A stretch of 64,000 bases of DNA, taken from assembly GCA_938002655.1 (NCBI GenBank), contig CALLAC010000012.1, positions 42,187 through 106,186 of the forward strand. The letters run 5' to 3'. The notes beneath the pieces are model-generated. The model had not been told where the DNA came from. It did no database searches and saw only the letters and a program-made list of their open reading frames with translations. The position numbers were made by a program, and so were the translations under genes. This document shows positions 55,219 to 63,820 of the stretch, piece by piece (the stretch's first letter is position 1; each line of letters starts with the position of its first letter). The stretch comes from an uncultured Cytophagales bacterium. GTDB lineage: Bacteria > Bacteroidota > Bacteroidia > Cytophagales > Thermonemataceae.

Positions 55219-56120
55219 CGGATATTTTCAATTTTGCCTGCACTCAACAAAAGCTGAAACCGCCAAATTTCGAAAATTTCACGCAAATATATTTTATGAT
55301 ATTGCGAAAGCCCTGCAATCGCAATATAGCCTTCATTTCTCAAACGATTTTCAGCTTTTCCGTAAATTAAACCTTGTTTTTGTGTAAGAAAAAGATAGGT
55401 TTCGCCTGTTTGTACGTTGTACCAATTTTTCAGGTACGAGCCTATGCAAATAGATTTTTCCATCGGAAAAGTTTTATCCATTTCAAAAGCCCTGTATTCC
55501 TGATTTCTGGGGAGCAGGCTTATTTGGATTTTCGGCAAACTTTCTATAAATTGTCTTTCAGCGTAATGAGCCAAATAATTGATAAGATTATTTTGCTTGA
55601 CAAAAGGAATGTCGCCTTTATCGGTATCTGTAAAAAATTCAGTCTGGTTTTCTTCTGAAAATAAGCCATCATCGAGCGTGGGATAAAATTTCTCCTTAAT
55701 TTCTTCGTATTTTTCTTCTCGGCGAACTTTTTTGGTTTCGGGGTGGATTTTTCCTTTCTCTAATGCTCGCCAATCGCTTTTGGCTTCAGGCTTTTCAGTA
55801 CGAATTTCTTCTTTATGCAAAACTTCTAAAATCTCTTCGCTCAAAAGTTCATCTGTTGTACTTTCATTACTTGCCGCTATCTTTTCAGGAACTTTGATAG
55901 GACTAATTTCCAAAGTACTTACATCAACCGACATGAGTTGCTCCATAGTGATACCAAACATTTTGCAGATTTGCATCATCACGGCAAAATTTGGATTGGC
56001 TCTACCCTCTTCATACGACCCCAAAGCCGAACGCTTAATACCCAAAATTTGAGCAAATTCTTCTTGCGTACAATCGCTCATGTGGCGTAAATAACGTAAA
56101 TTCTTGCTTAATTGGCTCAT
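55215..56120 (-). CDS. XRE-family transcriptional regulator coupled to SpoIIM
   Basis: A 301-residue protein: an N-terminal HTH_XRE (residues 5-62, CTQEEFAQILGIKRSALGSY then EEGRANPNF), a long acidic/basic linker (about 80-150) and a C-terminal region without recognisable domain. I chose ATG 56120 as the HTH then starts at once. It overlaps the following SpoIIM-like gene by 4 nt (ATGA). It may control this operon itself. Confidence 0.78.
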   Translation of the reverse strand: MSQLSKNLRYLRHMSDCTQEEFAQILGIKRSALGSYEEGRANPNFAVMMQICKMFGITMEQLMSVDVSTLEISPIKVPEKIAASNESTTDELLSEEILEVLHKEEIRTEKPEAKSDWRALEKGKIHPETKKVRREEKYEEIKEKFYPTLDDGLFSEENQTEFFTDTDKGDIPFVKQNNLINYLAHYAERQFIESLPKIQISLLPRNQEYRAFEMDKTFPMEKSICIGSYLKNWYNVQTGETYLFLTQKQGLIYGKAENRLRNEGYIAIAGLSQYHKIYLREIFEIWRFQLLLSAGKIENIR

Positions 56121-56247
56121 TCCTCCTTGTGAAAGTTTTTCAAAATTTGCAAAAACCTGACAAATATCAAAAGGTTTTCCGAAAAAATAAAACAAACATT
56201 ACCCAAATATAAGTTTTTTTCTTAAAATTGTGCAAAAACTTTTGCTC

Positions 56248-56766
56248 ATGAGCAACAATATATTTTTCGCTGTTTTACACCTGATATTAACCTTACTTTT
56301 AGCCATACTTGTAACATTTAGCACTACAAGGCTTTTTATACGTGCTTTACGCCGAAAATATCAAATAACCACCAAAAACACGGCATTTGCTATTCTTTTG
56401 GCATCTGTAATTTTTGCCGTAGGTTATATTTTATCAGGTTTGGTAGAGCCCATTTTCAAGATGGTGGCTATGGTAAAAATGATTGAAAAAAGCAGTACAG
56501 ATATATTTTTTACAGTTTTGAAGTACAGCATTATTTTTGTTGTTTTAGGTTTTTTGCTTTCATTTTTGGTAGTTATTACAGGAATGTATCTTTTCAATCT
56601 TATCAATACAGAAATTGATGAGCTACAAGAAATTAGCGAAAACAATATAGCCGTAGGAATTTTAGTAGGAATAATTATTACAGTGATTACACTTTTTGTG
56701 AAAGGAGCTGTAGTGTTTCTGGTAGAAAATCTTATTCCTTATCCCGATTTGCCTATTAGAACCTAA
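56248..56766 (+). CDS. DUF350-like membrane protein
   Basis: A 172-residue protein with four hydrophobic helices in two repeated pairs; TTKNTAFAILLASVIFAVGY and SENNIAVGILVGIIITVITL are the two equivalent N-x-A-x-x-I-L repeats typical of DUF350. Function unknown. It is divergent from the XRE gene and 35 nt upstream of rimM. Confidence 0.65.
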   Translation: MSNNIFFAVLHLILTLLLAILVTFSTTRLFIRALRRKYQITTKNTAFAILLASVIFAVGYILSGLVEPIFKMVAMVKMIEKSSTDIFFTVLKYSIIFVVLGFLLSFLVVITGMYLFNLINTEIDELQEISENNIAVGILVGIIITVITLFVKGAVVFLVENLIPYPDLPIRT

Positions 56767-56801
56767 AATCTTCTTGCTTTTGTTCAAAAACATCAAACGA
56801 T

Positions 56802-57347
56802 ATGTCCGATTTACATCAAGATGATTGTTTTGAATTGGGTAAAATCTTAAAAACTCACGCTCTTTACGGAGAAGTGAGTGTTTTTTTAGATGTAGATTAT
56901 CCCCAAGATTACCAAACTCTACAAGAAGTTTGGGTAGAAATAGAACAAAAACTCCAAAAATTTGAAGTAGAAGGCGTACGTCTGTTGCCCAACAAACCCC
57001 AAACCGCTCTGCTCAAACTCAGAAATATTGATAGCATTGAGCAAGCCCAAGAAATTGTAGGTGCAAAACTTTTTTTGCCACTCACTTTTTTACCCGAACT
57101 TGGCGAAAAGCAGTTTTACTTTCATGAGATTATTGACTTTTTGGTAGTTGATAAAGTTTTGGGTAATTTAGCTCAAATCCAAGATGTTTATACTACCACG
57201 CAAACAGCTTTACTTGTAATGCTCTACAAAGGCAAAGAAGTGCTAATCCCTATCCATGACGAAGTGATTTTGCAAGTAGATAGAAAAGAAAAAAAACTAT
57301 ACGTAGCTCTGCCCGAAGGGCTACTAGATGTATATTTGCAAGGTTAG
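56802..57347 (+). CDS. rimM: Ribosome maturation factor RimM
   Basis: A 181-residue 16S rRNA processing factor that binds ribosomal protein S19 during 30S assembly. The N-terminal barrel begins with GKILKTHALYGEVSVFL (residue 12) and the C-terminal PRC-barrel holds YFHEIIDFLVVD and the typical ending LIPIHDEVILQVDRKEKKLYVALPEGLLD in shorter form. It is not beside rpsP, trmD or rplS as in many genomes. Confidence 0.9.
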   Translation: MSDLHQDDCFELGKILKTHALYGEVSVFLDVDYPQDYQTLQEVWVEIEQKLQKFEVEGVRLLPNKPQTALLKLRNIDSIEQAQEIVGAKLFLPLTFLPELGEKQFYFHEIIDFLVVDKVLGNLAQIQDVYTTTQTALLVMLYKGKEVLIPIHDEVILQVDRKEKKLYVALPEGLLDVYLQG

Positions 57348-57503
57348 AGTTTGCCTATAACTTGCATCATAATAGGCTTTCTTAGCTCAAAGTTTTGTTT
57401 ATTTAGATTGATTTTAGCCAAAAATTATCTTAATATTGTGCCATATCCACAAACAATTTTAATGAACAAGATTTTTTTATAGTAAATAAAACCTATCACA
57501 ACT

Positions 57504-58280
57504 ATGGCAGGTAATAGCACTCAAAAATTAAATCTGACTCTTAAAATTTGGCGACAAAAAAATAAGAACGACAAGGGCAGAATGGTAGAGTATAAAGTTA
57601 CGGCTTCTCCAGATATGTCTTTTTTGGAAATGCTTGATGTACTCAACGAAGACTTGATTCGCAAAGGTGAAGACCCCATTGCTTTCGACCACGACTGCCG
57701 TGAAGGTATTTGCGGAATGTGTAGTTTGTTTATCAATGGACAGCCCCACGGACCCAAACAAACTACTACTTGCCAACTTCATATGCGTAGTTTCAAAGAT
57801 GGCGACACCATCTACATTGAACCTTGGCGTGCCAAAGCCTTCCCTGTTATCAAAGATCTGGTAGTAGATAGAAGTGCCTTTGACCGAATCATTCAAGCAG
57901 GCGGGTACATTTCCGTAAATACAGGTGTAACCGTAGATGCCAACGAAATTCCTATCCCCAAACACGTAGCCAGCGAGGCTATGGATGCTGCTACTTGTAT
58001 TGGCTGTGGTGCTTGTGTGGCTTCTTGCAAAAATGCCTCGGCTATGCTTTTTGTTTCAGCTAAAATTGCTCATTTGGGCTTACTACCCCAAGGGCAAGCC
58101 GAACGCAAACGCCGCGTACAAAAAATGATTGCTCAAATGGATGCCGAAGGCTTTGGCTCTTGCACCAACACAGGTGCTTGCGAAGCCCAATGCCCCAAAG
58201 GAATTTCGCTTCGCAACATTGCTCGTATGAATAGAGATTACTATGTAGCTAAACTCACTGCCGAAGAAGAATTGGTATAA
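57504..58280 (+). CDS. sdhB: Succinate dehydrogenase/fumarate reductase iron-sulfur subunit
   Basis: A 258-residue subunit with an N-terminal [2Fe-2S] ferredoxin domain ([20 protein letters not shown] and the following C in TTTCQL) and a C-terminal domain with [15 protein letters not shown] and [15 protein letters not shown] for the [4Fe-4S] and [3Fe-4S] clusters. It belongs to the long-insert type found with a single diheme cytochrome b (sdhC) in Bacteroidetes. sdhA and sdhC are not adjacent. It passes electrons from succinate to menaquinone, feeding the act/cox chain. Confidence 0.93.
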   Translation: MAGNSTQKLNLTLKIWRQKNKNDKGRMVEYKVTASPDMSFLEMLDVLNEDLIRKGEDPIAFDHDCREGICGMCSLFINGQPHGPKQTTTCQLHMRSFKDGDTIYIEPWRAKAFPVIKDLVVDRSAFDRIIQAGGYISVNTGVTVDANEIPIPKHVASEAMDAATCIGCGACVASCKNASAMLFVSAKIAHLGLLPQGQAERKRRVQKMIAQMDAEGFGSCTNTGACEAQCPKGISLRNIARMNRDYYVAKLTAEEELV

Positions 58281-58291
58281 AGTAAAATCTT

Positions 58292-58334
58292 GCGACAGCA
58301 TCAATCTGCATGGTGTTGTCGCCTGATTTCTTTT
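58292..58334 (+). terminator. sdhB terminator
   Basis: GCGACAGCATC pairs with GGTGTTGTCGC (11 bp, two G-T) around a 9-nt loop and is followed by a T-rich tract (TTTCTTTTT). It resembles the inverted repeat at 41066-41093. Confidence 0.65.
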
Positions 58335-58339
58335 TAAGC

Positions 58340-58972
58340 TCAAATTTTCTTCAATGCTTGCTGAGGGCGTGCATAGCTAAAACGTGCTATCTCTTGAGCT
58401 TGGTAGTAAGCATCCAAACCACTTACTACTGCTGTGCCTGCTTTCTGCAAATCAATAAAGCCATCTGAACGCAAGCATTCATCAGGTACAAAAAACTCTT
58501 GTACTTCGCCGATTATCAAATATACTTCGTTGGTAGGGATAAAAATAGCTTCTACAAATTTCATTCCTATCTGAATGAGGCTCTCAGCTACGAAAGGAGC
58601 AGGAAAGTTGTTCTTGTAGACAGGTGTCAAACCACAAGCCTCAAACTCTGAAACCTCTTTGGGATATTTGGCGGAAGTTTGATGAGCCTTCTCTACCCAA
58701 CTTGTATGCACGTGATTAAAAGTATAAAAGCCCGTTTGGTGAATATTGTCGTAAGTATGCCTTTCTACGGTAGTAGGTCGCATTACAAAGGCAATATGCG
58801 GCGGATTTGCCCCCAAATGCACCAAAGAATTAAAGATAGCAAGGTTTTCATTACCTTTTACATCTTTTGTACCTATAAGGTTGGCATTTTTGAAACCTAA
58901 AAGAGTATTCATTAGGTTTCGGCGATACAAGGTTTCTAATGCTAGCAAAGATTTTTTTGTAAAATGAGCCAT
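58340..58972 (-). CDS. Flavin reductase family protein
   Basis: A 210-residue FMN-binding split-barrel protein. The front part (GFKNANLIGTKDVKGNENLAIF with the later PPHIAFVMRPTTVERHTYDN) is typical of the flavin-reductase-like family, which bind FMN and either reduce free flavin or act as oxidoreductases. Substrate not known. It follows metK on the same strand, but with a terminator in between. Confidence 0.82.
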   Translation of the reverse strand: MAHFTKKSLLALETLYRRNLMNTLLGFKNANLIGTKDVKGNENLAIFNSLVHLGANPPHIAFVMRPTTVERHTYDNIHQTGFYTFNHVHTSWVEKAHQTSAKYPKEVSEFEACGLTPVYKNNFPAPFVAESLIQIGMKFVEAIFIPTNEVYLIIGEVQEFFVPDECLRSDGFIDLQKAGTAVVSGLDAYYQAQEIARFSYARPQQALKKI

Positions 58973-59036
58973 AATAAAACAAATTTTTCATCTCTGTTTG
59001 AAACTGAAATGCTGTAAAATTGTTTGAAAAATAAAA

Positions 59037-59064
59037 ACCCATCAGGCAAGCGAGCCTGATAGGT
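59037..59064 (-). terminator. metK terminator
   Basis: On the minus strand an 11-bp stem around ATCAGGC/GCCTGAT with a 6-nt loop runs into a TTTTTATTTTT tail. It lies about 25 nt after the metK stop. Confidence 0.8.
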
Positions 59065-59090
59065 TCTCAGTAAAGTTTTTTCAGAAAGAC

Positions 59091-60374
59091 TTATTTTTTT
59101 AAGGCAAAGGCTTTGCGGATAGCCTCTACGTAATCCAACTTCTCCCAAGTAAAGAATTCAACTTCTTTTTTAGTTTTTTTACGGATTTCTTGCTTGCTAT
59201 TTTTATCTTCTTTTACTTCCACATACGAAATATCGACTTTGGCTTTGTAAGGCTCTCTGCCCATGTGTCCGTAAGCGGCAGTAGGAGAGAAAATGGGATT
59301 TTTCAGACCTAAACGCTCAACAATAGCTTTGGGACGCATATCAAACATTTCTGCAATTTTTTCAGCGATTTGGGCATCGGTCAGTTTGACTTTGGCTGTA
59401 CCAAAAGTATTTACATTGAGCGAAACAGGTCTGGAAATTCCTATTGCGTAAGCTACTTGCACCAAAATCTCGTCAGCCAATCCTGCGGCAACGATATTTT
59501 TTGCAATATGACGAGCCGCATAGGCGGCACTTCTGTCTACTTTGGAAGCATCTTTGCCTGAAAATGCTCCTCCACCATGGGCACCTTTTCCGCCGTATGT
59601 ATCTACAATAATTTTTCGCCCTGTAAGTCCTGTATCGCCATGCGGGCCACCAATAACAAATTTTCCCGTAGGATTGATATGGTAAATGGTTTTTTTATCT
59701 AAAAGTTCGGCAGGAATAACACGTGCGATAACGTGCTTTTTCACATCTTCGCTAATTTTTTTGAGCATTTTAGCTTCTGTATCAAACTCATCGTGTTGGG
59801 TAGAAACCACAATGGTGTGCACTCTCTTGGGCTTGCCTTTATCGTCGTATTCAATAGTAACCTGCGATTTGGCGTCAGGACGTAAATAAGGCATCAGCTC
59901 GGGCTCTTCTTTTCGGATACGAGCCAACTCCTTGACAATTCTGTGTGAAAAAGCCAATGCCATCGGCATATATTCGGGGGTTTCGTTAGTAGCATAACCA
60001 AACATCATTCCTTGGTCACCTGCTCCTTGGTCTTTATCCAAACCTTTTCCTTCGTCTACTCCTTGGGCTATATCAGGCGATTGAGCATGAAGAGTCACCA
60101 TTACCCCACAAGATTTAGACTCAAATTGATATTCGGCTTTGGTATAGCCAATACGCTCAATGGTTTGACGTACCACTTCGGGGATATCTACATAGGCTTG
60201 TGTAGTAACTTCACCTGCAATTACTGCCAACCCTGTGGTCACAAGCGTTTCACAAGCAACACGCGAATTGGGGTCTTGGGCAAGCATTGCATCAAGAATA
60301 GCGTCAGAAATTTGGTCTGCCACTTTATCGGGATGTCCTTCAGATACTGACTCAGAGGTGAATAAATATGCCAT
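59091..60374 (-). CDS. metK: S-adenosylmethionine synthetase
   Basis: A 427-residue enzyme that makes SAM from methionine and ATP. It has [20 protein letters not shown] near residue 5 (ATP and metal binding), [12 protein letters not shown] near residue 120, and the P-loop-like [16 protein letters not shown] near residue 270. I chose ATG 60374, where the family starts. A short insert with [14 protein letters not shown] lies before the C-terminus. The region upstream holds no recognisable SAM riboswitch. Confidence 0.95.
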   Translation of the reverse strand: MAYLFTSESVSEGHPDKVADQISDAILDAMLAQDPNSRVACETLVTTGLAVIAGEVTTQAYVDIPEVVRQTIERIGYTKAEYQFESKSCGVMVTLHAQSPDIAQGVDEGKGLDKDQGAGDQGMMFGYATNETPEYMPMALAFSHRIVKELARIRKEEPELMPYLRPDAKSQVTIEYDDKGKPKRVHTIVVSTQHDEFDTEAKMLKKISEDVKKHVIARVIPAELLDKKTIYHINPTGKFVIGGPHGDTGLTGRKIIVDTYGGKGAHGGGAFSGKDASKVDRSAAYAARHIAKNIVAAGLADEILVQVAYAIGISRPVSLNVNTFGTAKVKLTDAQIAEKIAEMFDMRPKAIVERLGLKNPIFSPTAAYGHMGREPYKAKVDISYVEVKEDKNSKQEIRKKTKKEVEFFTWEKLDYVEAIRKAFALKK

Positions 60375-60505
60375 TGATTTTTGAAATTTTAGTTTTTTTA
60401 GTAAAACAACATTTTTTTCGCAAAATAAAATTTTGAGTGGCAAATTTATAGATTTTTTCAAATTTGCTGTATCTTTTTACAATTTTTTGATTTTCAAAAA
60501 TAAAT

Positions 60506-61096
60506 TCAGCCTTTTTGTAGAAAGTTTTTCAACACTTCTTCTCCTACATTACTACTTTTCTCGGGGTGAAATTGCACTGCATAAAAATTTTTATATTGTA
60601 AAGCGGCACTAAACGGCAAAATGTACGTAGTTTGAGCCGTAGTAGCCGAACCTAATTCTGCATAATAGCTATGCACATAATACACATACGAACCATTAGC
60701 TACATTTCTAAAAAGCTCTGTTTGCAAATTTTCAATGCTATTCCAACCTACGTGAGGCACTTTATTGCCTTTATCCGTAGGAAATTTCTTAACGCTCAGG
60801 TCAAAAATACCCAAGCACTCCGTATTTCCTTCTTCCGAATGCTTGCAAAGTAATTGAAGCCCCAAACATATTCCCAAAACAGGCTGAGTAAGACTGCTGA
60901 TAACTTTATCTAAACCTTTACTTTTCAGATAGTTCATAGCAGAGCTTGCCTCTCCTACACCAGGGAAGATTACGCGGTCAGCTTTTTGTAAAATTTCGGC
61001 ATCATCGGTTAAAATCCCTTCTGCTCCTATACGTTTCAAAGCAAATAAAACAGATTGTACGTTTCCTGCGTTGTATTGTACGATGGCGATAGTCAT
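60506..61096 (-). CDS. hisH: HisH, glutamine amidotransferase of IGP synthase
   Basis: A 196-residue class I glutamine amidotransferase that gives ammonia to HisF to form imidazole-glycerol phosphate. It has YNAGNVQSV, the oxyanion PGVGEASSAM, the nucleophile Cys in GICLGLQLL near residue 77, and the His-Glu pair in VQFHPEKSS near residue 180. The start is ATG 61096. hisF is not adjacent; divergent from mnmD. Confidence 0.93.
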   Translation of the reverse strand: MTIAIVQYNAGNVQSVLFALKRIGAEGILTDDAEILQKADRVIFPGVGEASSAMNYLKSKGLDKVISSLTQPVLGICLGLQLLCKHSEEGNTECLGIFDLSVKKFPTDKGNKVPHVGWNSIENLQTELFRNVANGSYVYYVHSYYAELGSATTAQTTYILPFSAALQYKNFYAVQFHPEKSSNVGEEVLKNFLQKG

Positions 61097-61149
61097 TTTT
61101 AATAGTTTAAAATGTATGCAAAAAAGCAAAATTCAAAATCAAAAAACAA

Positions 61150-61824
61150 ATGCTCACGCTCTACACCACAACCGATGGCTCAAAAACACTTCTAAATACA
61201 GCTCTCAACGAAACTTACCATTCTCGGAATGGTTCTATTGCTGAATCTTTACACGTATTTTTGCAAGCAGGTCTGTACGATTGGCTCGCCTACCATCCTG
61301 ACTTTCAAGATACAATAAAGATTTTAGAAATAGGGTTTGGTACAGGGCTAAATGCTTTACTCACTTTACAAAGTGCCTTGCAGAAAAATCTTTTTATTTA
61401 CTATCAAACTTTGGAAACCTACCCCCTTACCTACGAGCACGTAAAGCCTTTGCAATATGCTGAACAGATTGATAGCCATTTAGAGCCTTATTTCCAAGCA
61501 ATGCACCAAGCCGAATGGAATAAAGCCGTTCCTATTTCAGATAATTTTGTTTTAGAAAAAAGAAAAATTGCTTTGCAAACATATCAAAGCCAAGCAATTT
61601 TTGATATTGTATATTTTGACGCCTTTGCCCCCAACATACAGCCTGAAATGTGGGAAATAGAGCAAATCAAGCGTACTACCGACGCTATGAGGCAAGGTGC
61701 TTTTTGGGTTACTTATTCTGCCAAAGGGCAACTTCGTAGAGATTTGAAAGCCCTTGGATTAGCAATAGAAAAATTGCCTGGTGCTTTGGGAAAACGAGAA
61801 ATGACCAGAGCTAGAAAATTATAA
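61150..61824 (+). CDS. mnmD: tRNA mnm5s2U-type methyltransferase MnmD
   Basis: A 224-residue SAM-dependent methyltransferase equal to the methyltransferase half of bifunctional MnmC (DUF752). It has the SAM motif ILEIGFGTGLNALLTL near residue 58 and YFDAFAPNIQPEMW near residue 155, plus WVTYSAKGQLRRDL. It would methylate nm5s2U34 in tRNA wobble positions. The oxidase half of MnmC is absent, as is normal in stand-alone MnmD proteins. Confidence 0.88.
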   Translation: MLTLYTTTDGSKTLLNTALNETYHSRNGSIAESLHVFLQAGLYDWLAYHPDFQDTIKILEIGFGTGLNALLTLQSALQKNLFIYYQTLETYPLTYEHVKPLQYAEQIDSHLEPYFQAMHQAEWNKAVPISDNFVLEKRKIALQTYQSQAIFDIVYFDAFAPNIQPEMWEIEQIKRTTDAMRQGAFWVTYSAKGQLRRDLKALGLAIEKLPGALGKREMTRARKL

Positions 61825-62229
61825 TTTTTTTTGATTTCTACACAAAACTGACTTTCTGCAAGAAAGATTTTGTGTTTACAATATTTTTTTATGAAAAATA
61901 CATCATAAGTTGGTGTTTAAAGATTTGCCAAAATTAGCACAACAGGATAACTTGTAAAGATACGTGAAAGATGCCATTTCCGAGTAGGCTTCGACAGGAG
62001 CAACAATGAAATCATATTCAAACAAAAGTAGTTTTTACAAAAATACATTTGTAACGATTTTGAAACCCCATGCTTCAAACCTAACCAAAAACCTGATGGG
62101 TTTTAAAAACCTTTACGTAAAAGAAGCAAAGCAAAAAAATAAAAAACACATTACGGACAGTCTCACAACTGCAAACTCTTTCTCTAACAAGATAGAAGCA
62201 GTTCGTTCGGTCTTTAAAGACCTTACAGG
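61825..62229. other. Intergenic with hairpin, repeat and a doubtful small frame
   Basis: The first part has a nested hairpin (ACACAAAA/TTTTGTGT with CTTTCT/AGAAAG inside, 61840-61875) followed by a T-rich stretch, the likely mnmD terminator. From 62006 a 75-codon plus-strand frame runs to 62233, but it reads through two copies of the ACCT..AGGT repeat and looks like chance coding. Nothing else was recognised. Confidence 0.5.
62091..62117. repeat. Dispersed repeat, diverged copy
   Basis: ACCTGATGGG, TTTTAAAAA and CCTTTACG form a palindrome-like unit similar to the ACCTTACAGGTT repeats at 3761, 62213 and 63798. Confidence 0.4.
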
Positions 62230-62231
62230 TT
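62213..62231. repeat. Dispersed repeat, copy 2
   Basis: Nineteen nucleotides identical to 3761-3779. Its last bases overlap the stop codon of the small lipoprotein gene on the minus strand. Confidence 0.55.
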
Positions 62232-62557
62232 AGTGGCTAGTATATTGAATGCTATTGTAAAATTCAAATAATGTGGCGAGTTGCGGTAATTGTGCTTGGC
62301 TTAAATGCATGCTTGTGGTACGAATGGTGGTTGGCATTGTCATTCGGGCATTGGTAGCTTTTAGGTTTTCAAAAGCAGTTTGAGCGTGGCTCAATTTGTA
62401 GGGGTTCGGGATTTCGCCCAAGATACGAATTTGGGGCAGTTTTTCAGCGGTTTCCATAGTTGGCTCAATTTTCTTTTTCTGACAAGAAAACACCAACAAG
62501 GCACAAAACAGAGCTACATAGCGAGTAGCGTTGTACGTTAGAATTTTTTGAGTTCAT
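62230..62557 (-). pseudogene. Small lipoprotein gene with a start-region frameshift
   Basis: The frame encodes TRYVALFCALLVFSC followed by QKKK, a good lipoprotein signal and lipobox, but it has no normal start codon. An ATG at 62557-62555 opens another frame; removing one A from the A6 run (62549-62544) joins it as MNSKILTYNATRYVALF, giving a complete signal. The body is about 85 residues (PQIRILGEIPNPYKLSHAQ) and ends at a TAA that overlaps the repeat at 62213-62231, so the 3' end may also be cut. Either a sequencing error, slippage-controlled gene, or decayed gene. Confidence 0.55.
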
Positions 62558-62634
62558 AAAAATAAAGATTTTGGTTTGAAATACAAACGCAATATAAAAT
62601 TTGCAAAAACTTAAATTTCATTTCAGTATCGCCA

Positions 62635-63708
62635 CTAACACAATTTCACGTAGCTCCCCAAGCACCTGATTTGCCCTTCGTATTTTTCTAAAATTCTTTG
62701 TACGTTTTTGTCTTCAATATGCCCTTCAAAATCAATGTAAAACCAATATTTGAATTGAGCTTCATTTTTTCGGGGGTGGCTTTCAATTTTATTGAGGTTG
62801 ATGCCGAAGCGGTCGAATTCTTGCAAAAACATCGCCAAACTGCCTGGTTTATCGGGTAAATCTACCAAAATAGTGGTTTTATCGTTGCCGCTGGCTTGGT
62901 TGCTGAAAGTTTTACTAATAATTAAGAAACGGGTGGTATTGTGGGCATTATCTTCTACATTGTCAAAAAGTACGGGTAAATCGTAGATTTTAGCGGCGAT
63001 ATGCGAACACAAGGCGGCTGTACCTACTTCTTGGCTTGCTTGCTCGGCGGCTTTGGACGTAGATTCTACATTCACCAACAGGGCATTGGGAAAGTAGTCG
63101 TTCAGGAACTTTCTACACTGCCGAAACGCAATTTCACGAGAATAAATTTTGCTTATTTTTTTAATGTTTTCTTCATTACTTGCCAAAGAAAAATGAATAG
63201 GCAAAGGGATTTCCGCTACTATCCGAACATCAATTTGGTTGAGCAAATCAATAGTTTCGGTAACGGTTCCTTCTTGGTTGTTTTCGATAGGCACCACCCC
63301 AAAACGCACTCTTTCGGTATGGACGCTCTCAAAAACAGCTTTGATGGTAGGCAAAGAAATGTATTCGCTCATTGCCCCAAAACGGCTTTCGGCGGCTTGG
63401 TGCGAAAAACTGCCCTCAGGACCTAAAAATGCCACTTTTTCGGGCATCTCTATATTGCGGGCTACGGCAAAAATTTCCAAGAAAATAGCATCTATCGCCG
63501 CCTGATTGAGCAAACCTTTGTTTTGTGAGGCGAGTCTTTGCAGAATAGCTCTTTCGCGTTCGGGGCGGTAGATGAGTGCATTATGCGTTTTTTTCAGTGT
63601 CCCGATTTCCTTCACAATGTCCATTCGGGCATTGAGGAGTTCTAAAAGTTGGGTATCTATGTCGTCTATTTTTCTTCGGAGTTCTTGCAAAATACTTTCT
63701 ACGTTCAT
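62635..63708 (-). CDS. pheA: Bifunctional chorismate mutase/prephenate dehydratase
   Basis: A 357-residue P-protein for phenylalanine synthesis. Residues 1-85 are an AroQ-type chorismate mutase (LRRKIDDIDTQLLELLNARM), residues about 90-270 are prephenate dehydratase (VAFLGPEGSFSHQAA, then the TTRFLII motif near 255), and the end is an ACT domain (LPDKPGSLAMFLQEFDRFGINLNKIESHP) that binds Phe for feedback control. Confidence 0.92.
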   Translation of the reverse strand: MNVESILQELRRKIDDIDTQLLELLNARMDIVKEIGTLKKTHNALIYRPERERAILQRLASQNKGLLNQAAIDAIFLEIFAVARNIEMPEKVAFLGPEGSFSHQAAESRFGAMSEYISLPTIKAVFESVHTERVRFGVVPIENNQEGTVTETIDLLNQIDVRIVAEIPLPIHFSLASNEENIKKISKIYSREIAFRQCRKFLNDYFPNALLVNVESTSKAAEQASQEVGTAALCSHIAAKIYDLPVLFDNVEDNAHNTTRFLIISKTFSNQASGNDKTTILVDLPDKPGSLAMFLQEFDRFGINLNKIESHPRKNEAQFKYWFYIDFEGHIEDKNVQRILEKYEGQIRCLGSYVKLC

Positions 63709-63797
63709 ACATTTAGCTGATTGAAAAGCTAAAATTCAGAAAAAAACACAAAAGAGAAAACAATTTCAAAGGATTTTTTATTTCATTGTACACTAAA

Positions 63798-63820
63798 AAC
63801 CTATAAGGTTTCTTAAACCT
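63798..63820. repeat. Dispersed repeat, palindromic copy
   Basis: AACCT-ATA-AGGTT forms a small perfect palindrome, followed by TCTTAAACCT. It is related to the copies at 3761 and 62213 and sits right at the start of the truncated receptor fragment. Confidence 0.45.

Noticed and set aside
60375..60505. SAM riboswitch upstream of metK
   Set aside because: The leader is very AT-rich and shows no conserved helix arrangement.
61940..62005. Possible tmRNA 5' end (GGCTTCGACAGGAGC)
   Set aside because: No tRNA-like acceptor, no tag frame and no matching 3' part in the following 400 nt.
62006..62233. A 75-codon plus-strand frame starting with ATG
   Set aside because: It runs through two copies of a dispersed repeat, ends inside one, and shows no signal peptide, domain or conserved pattern.
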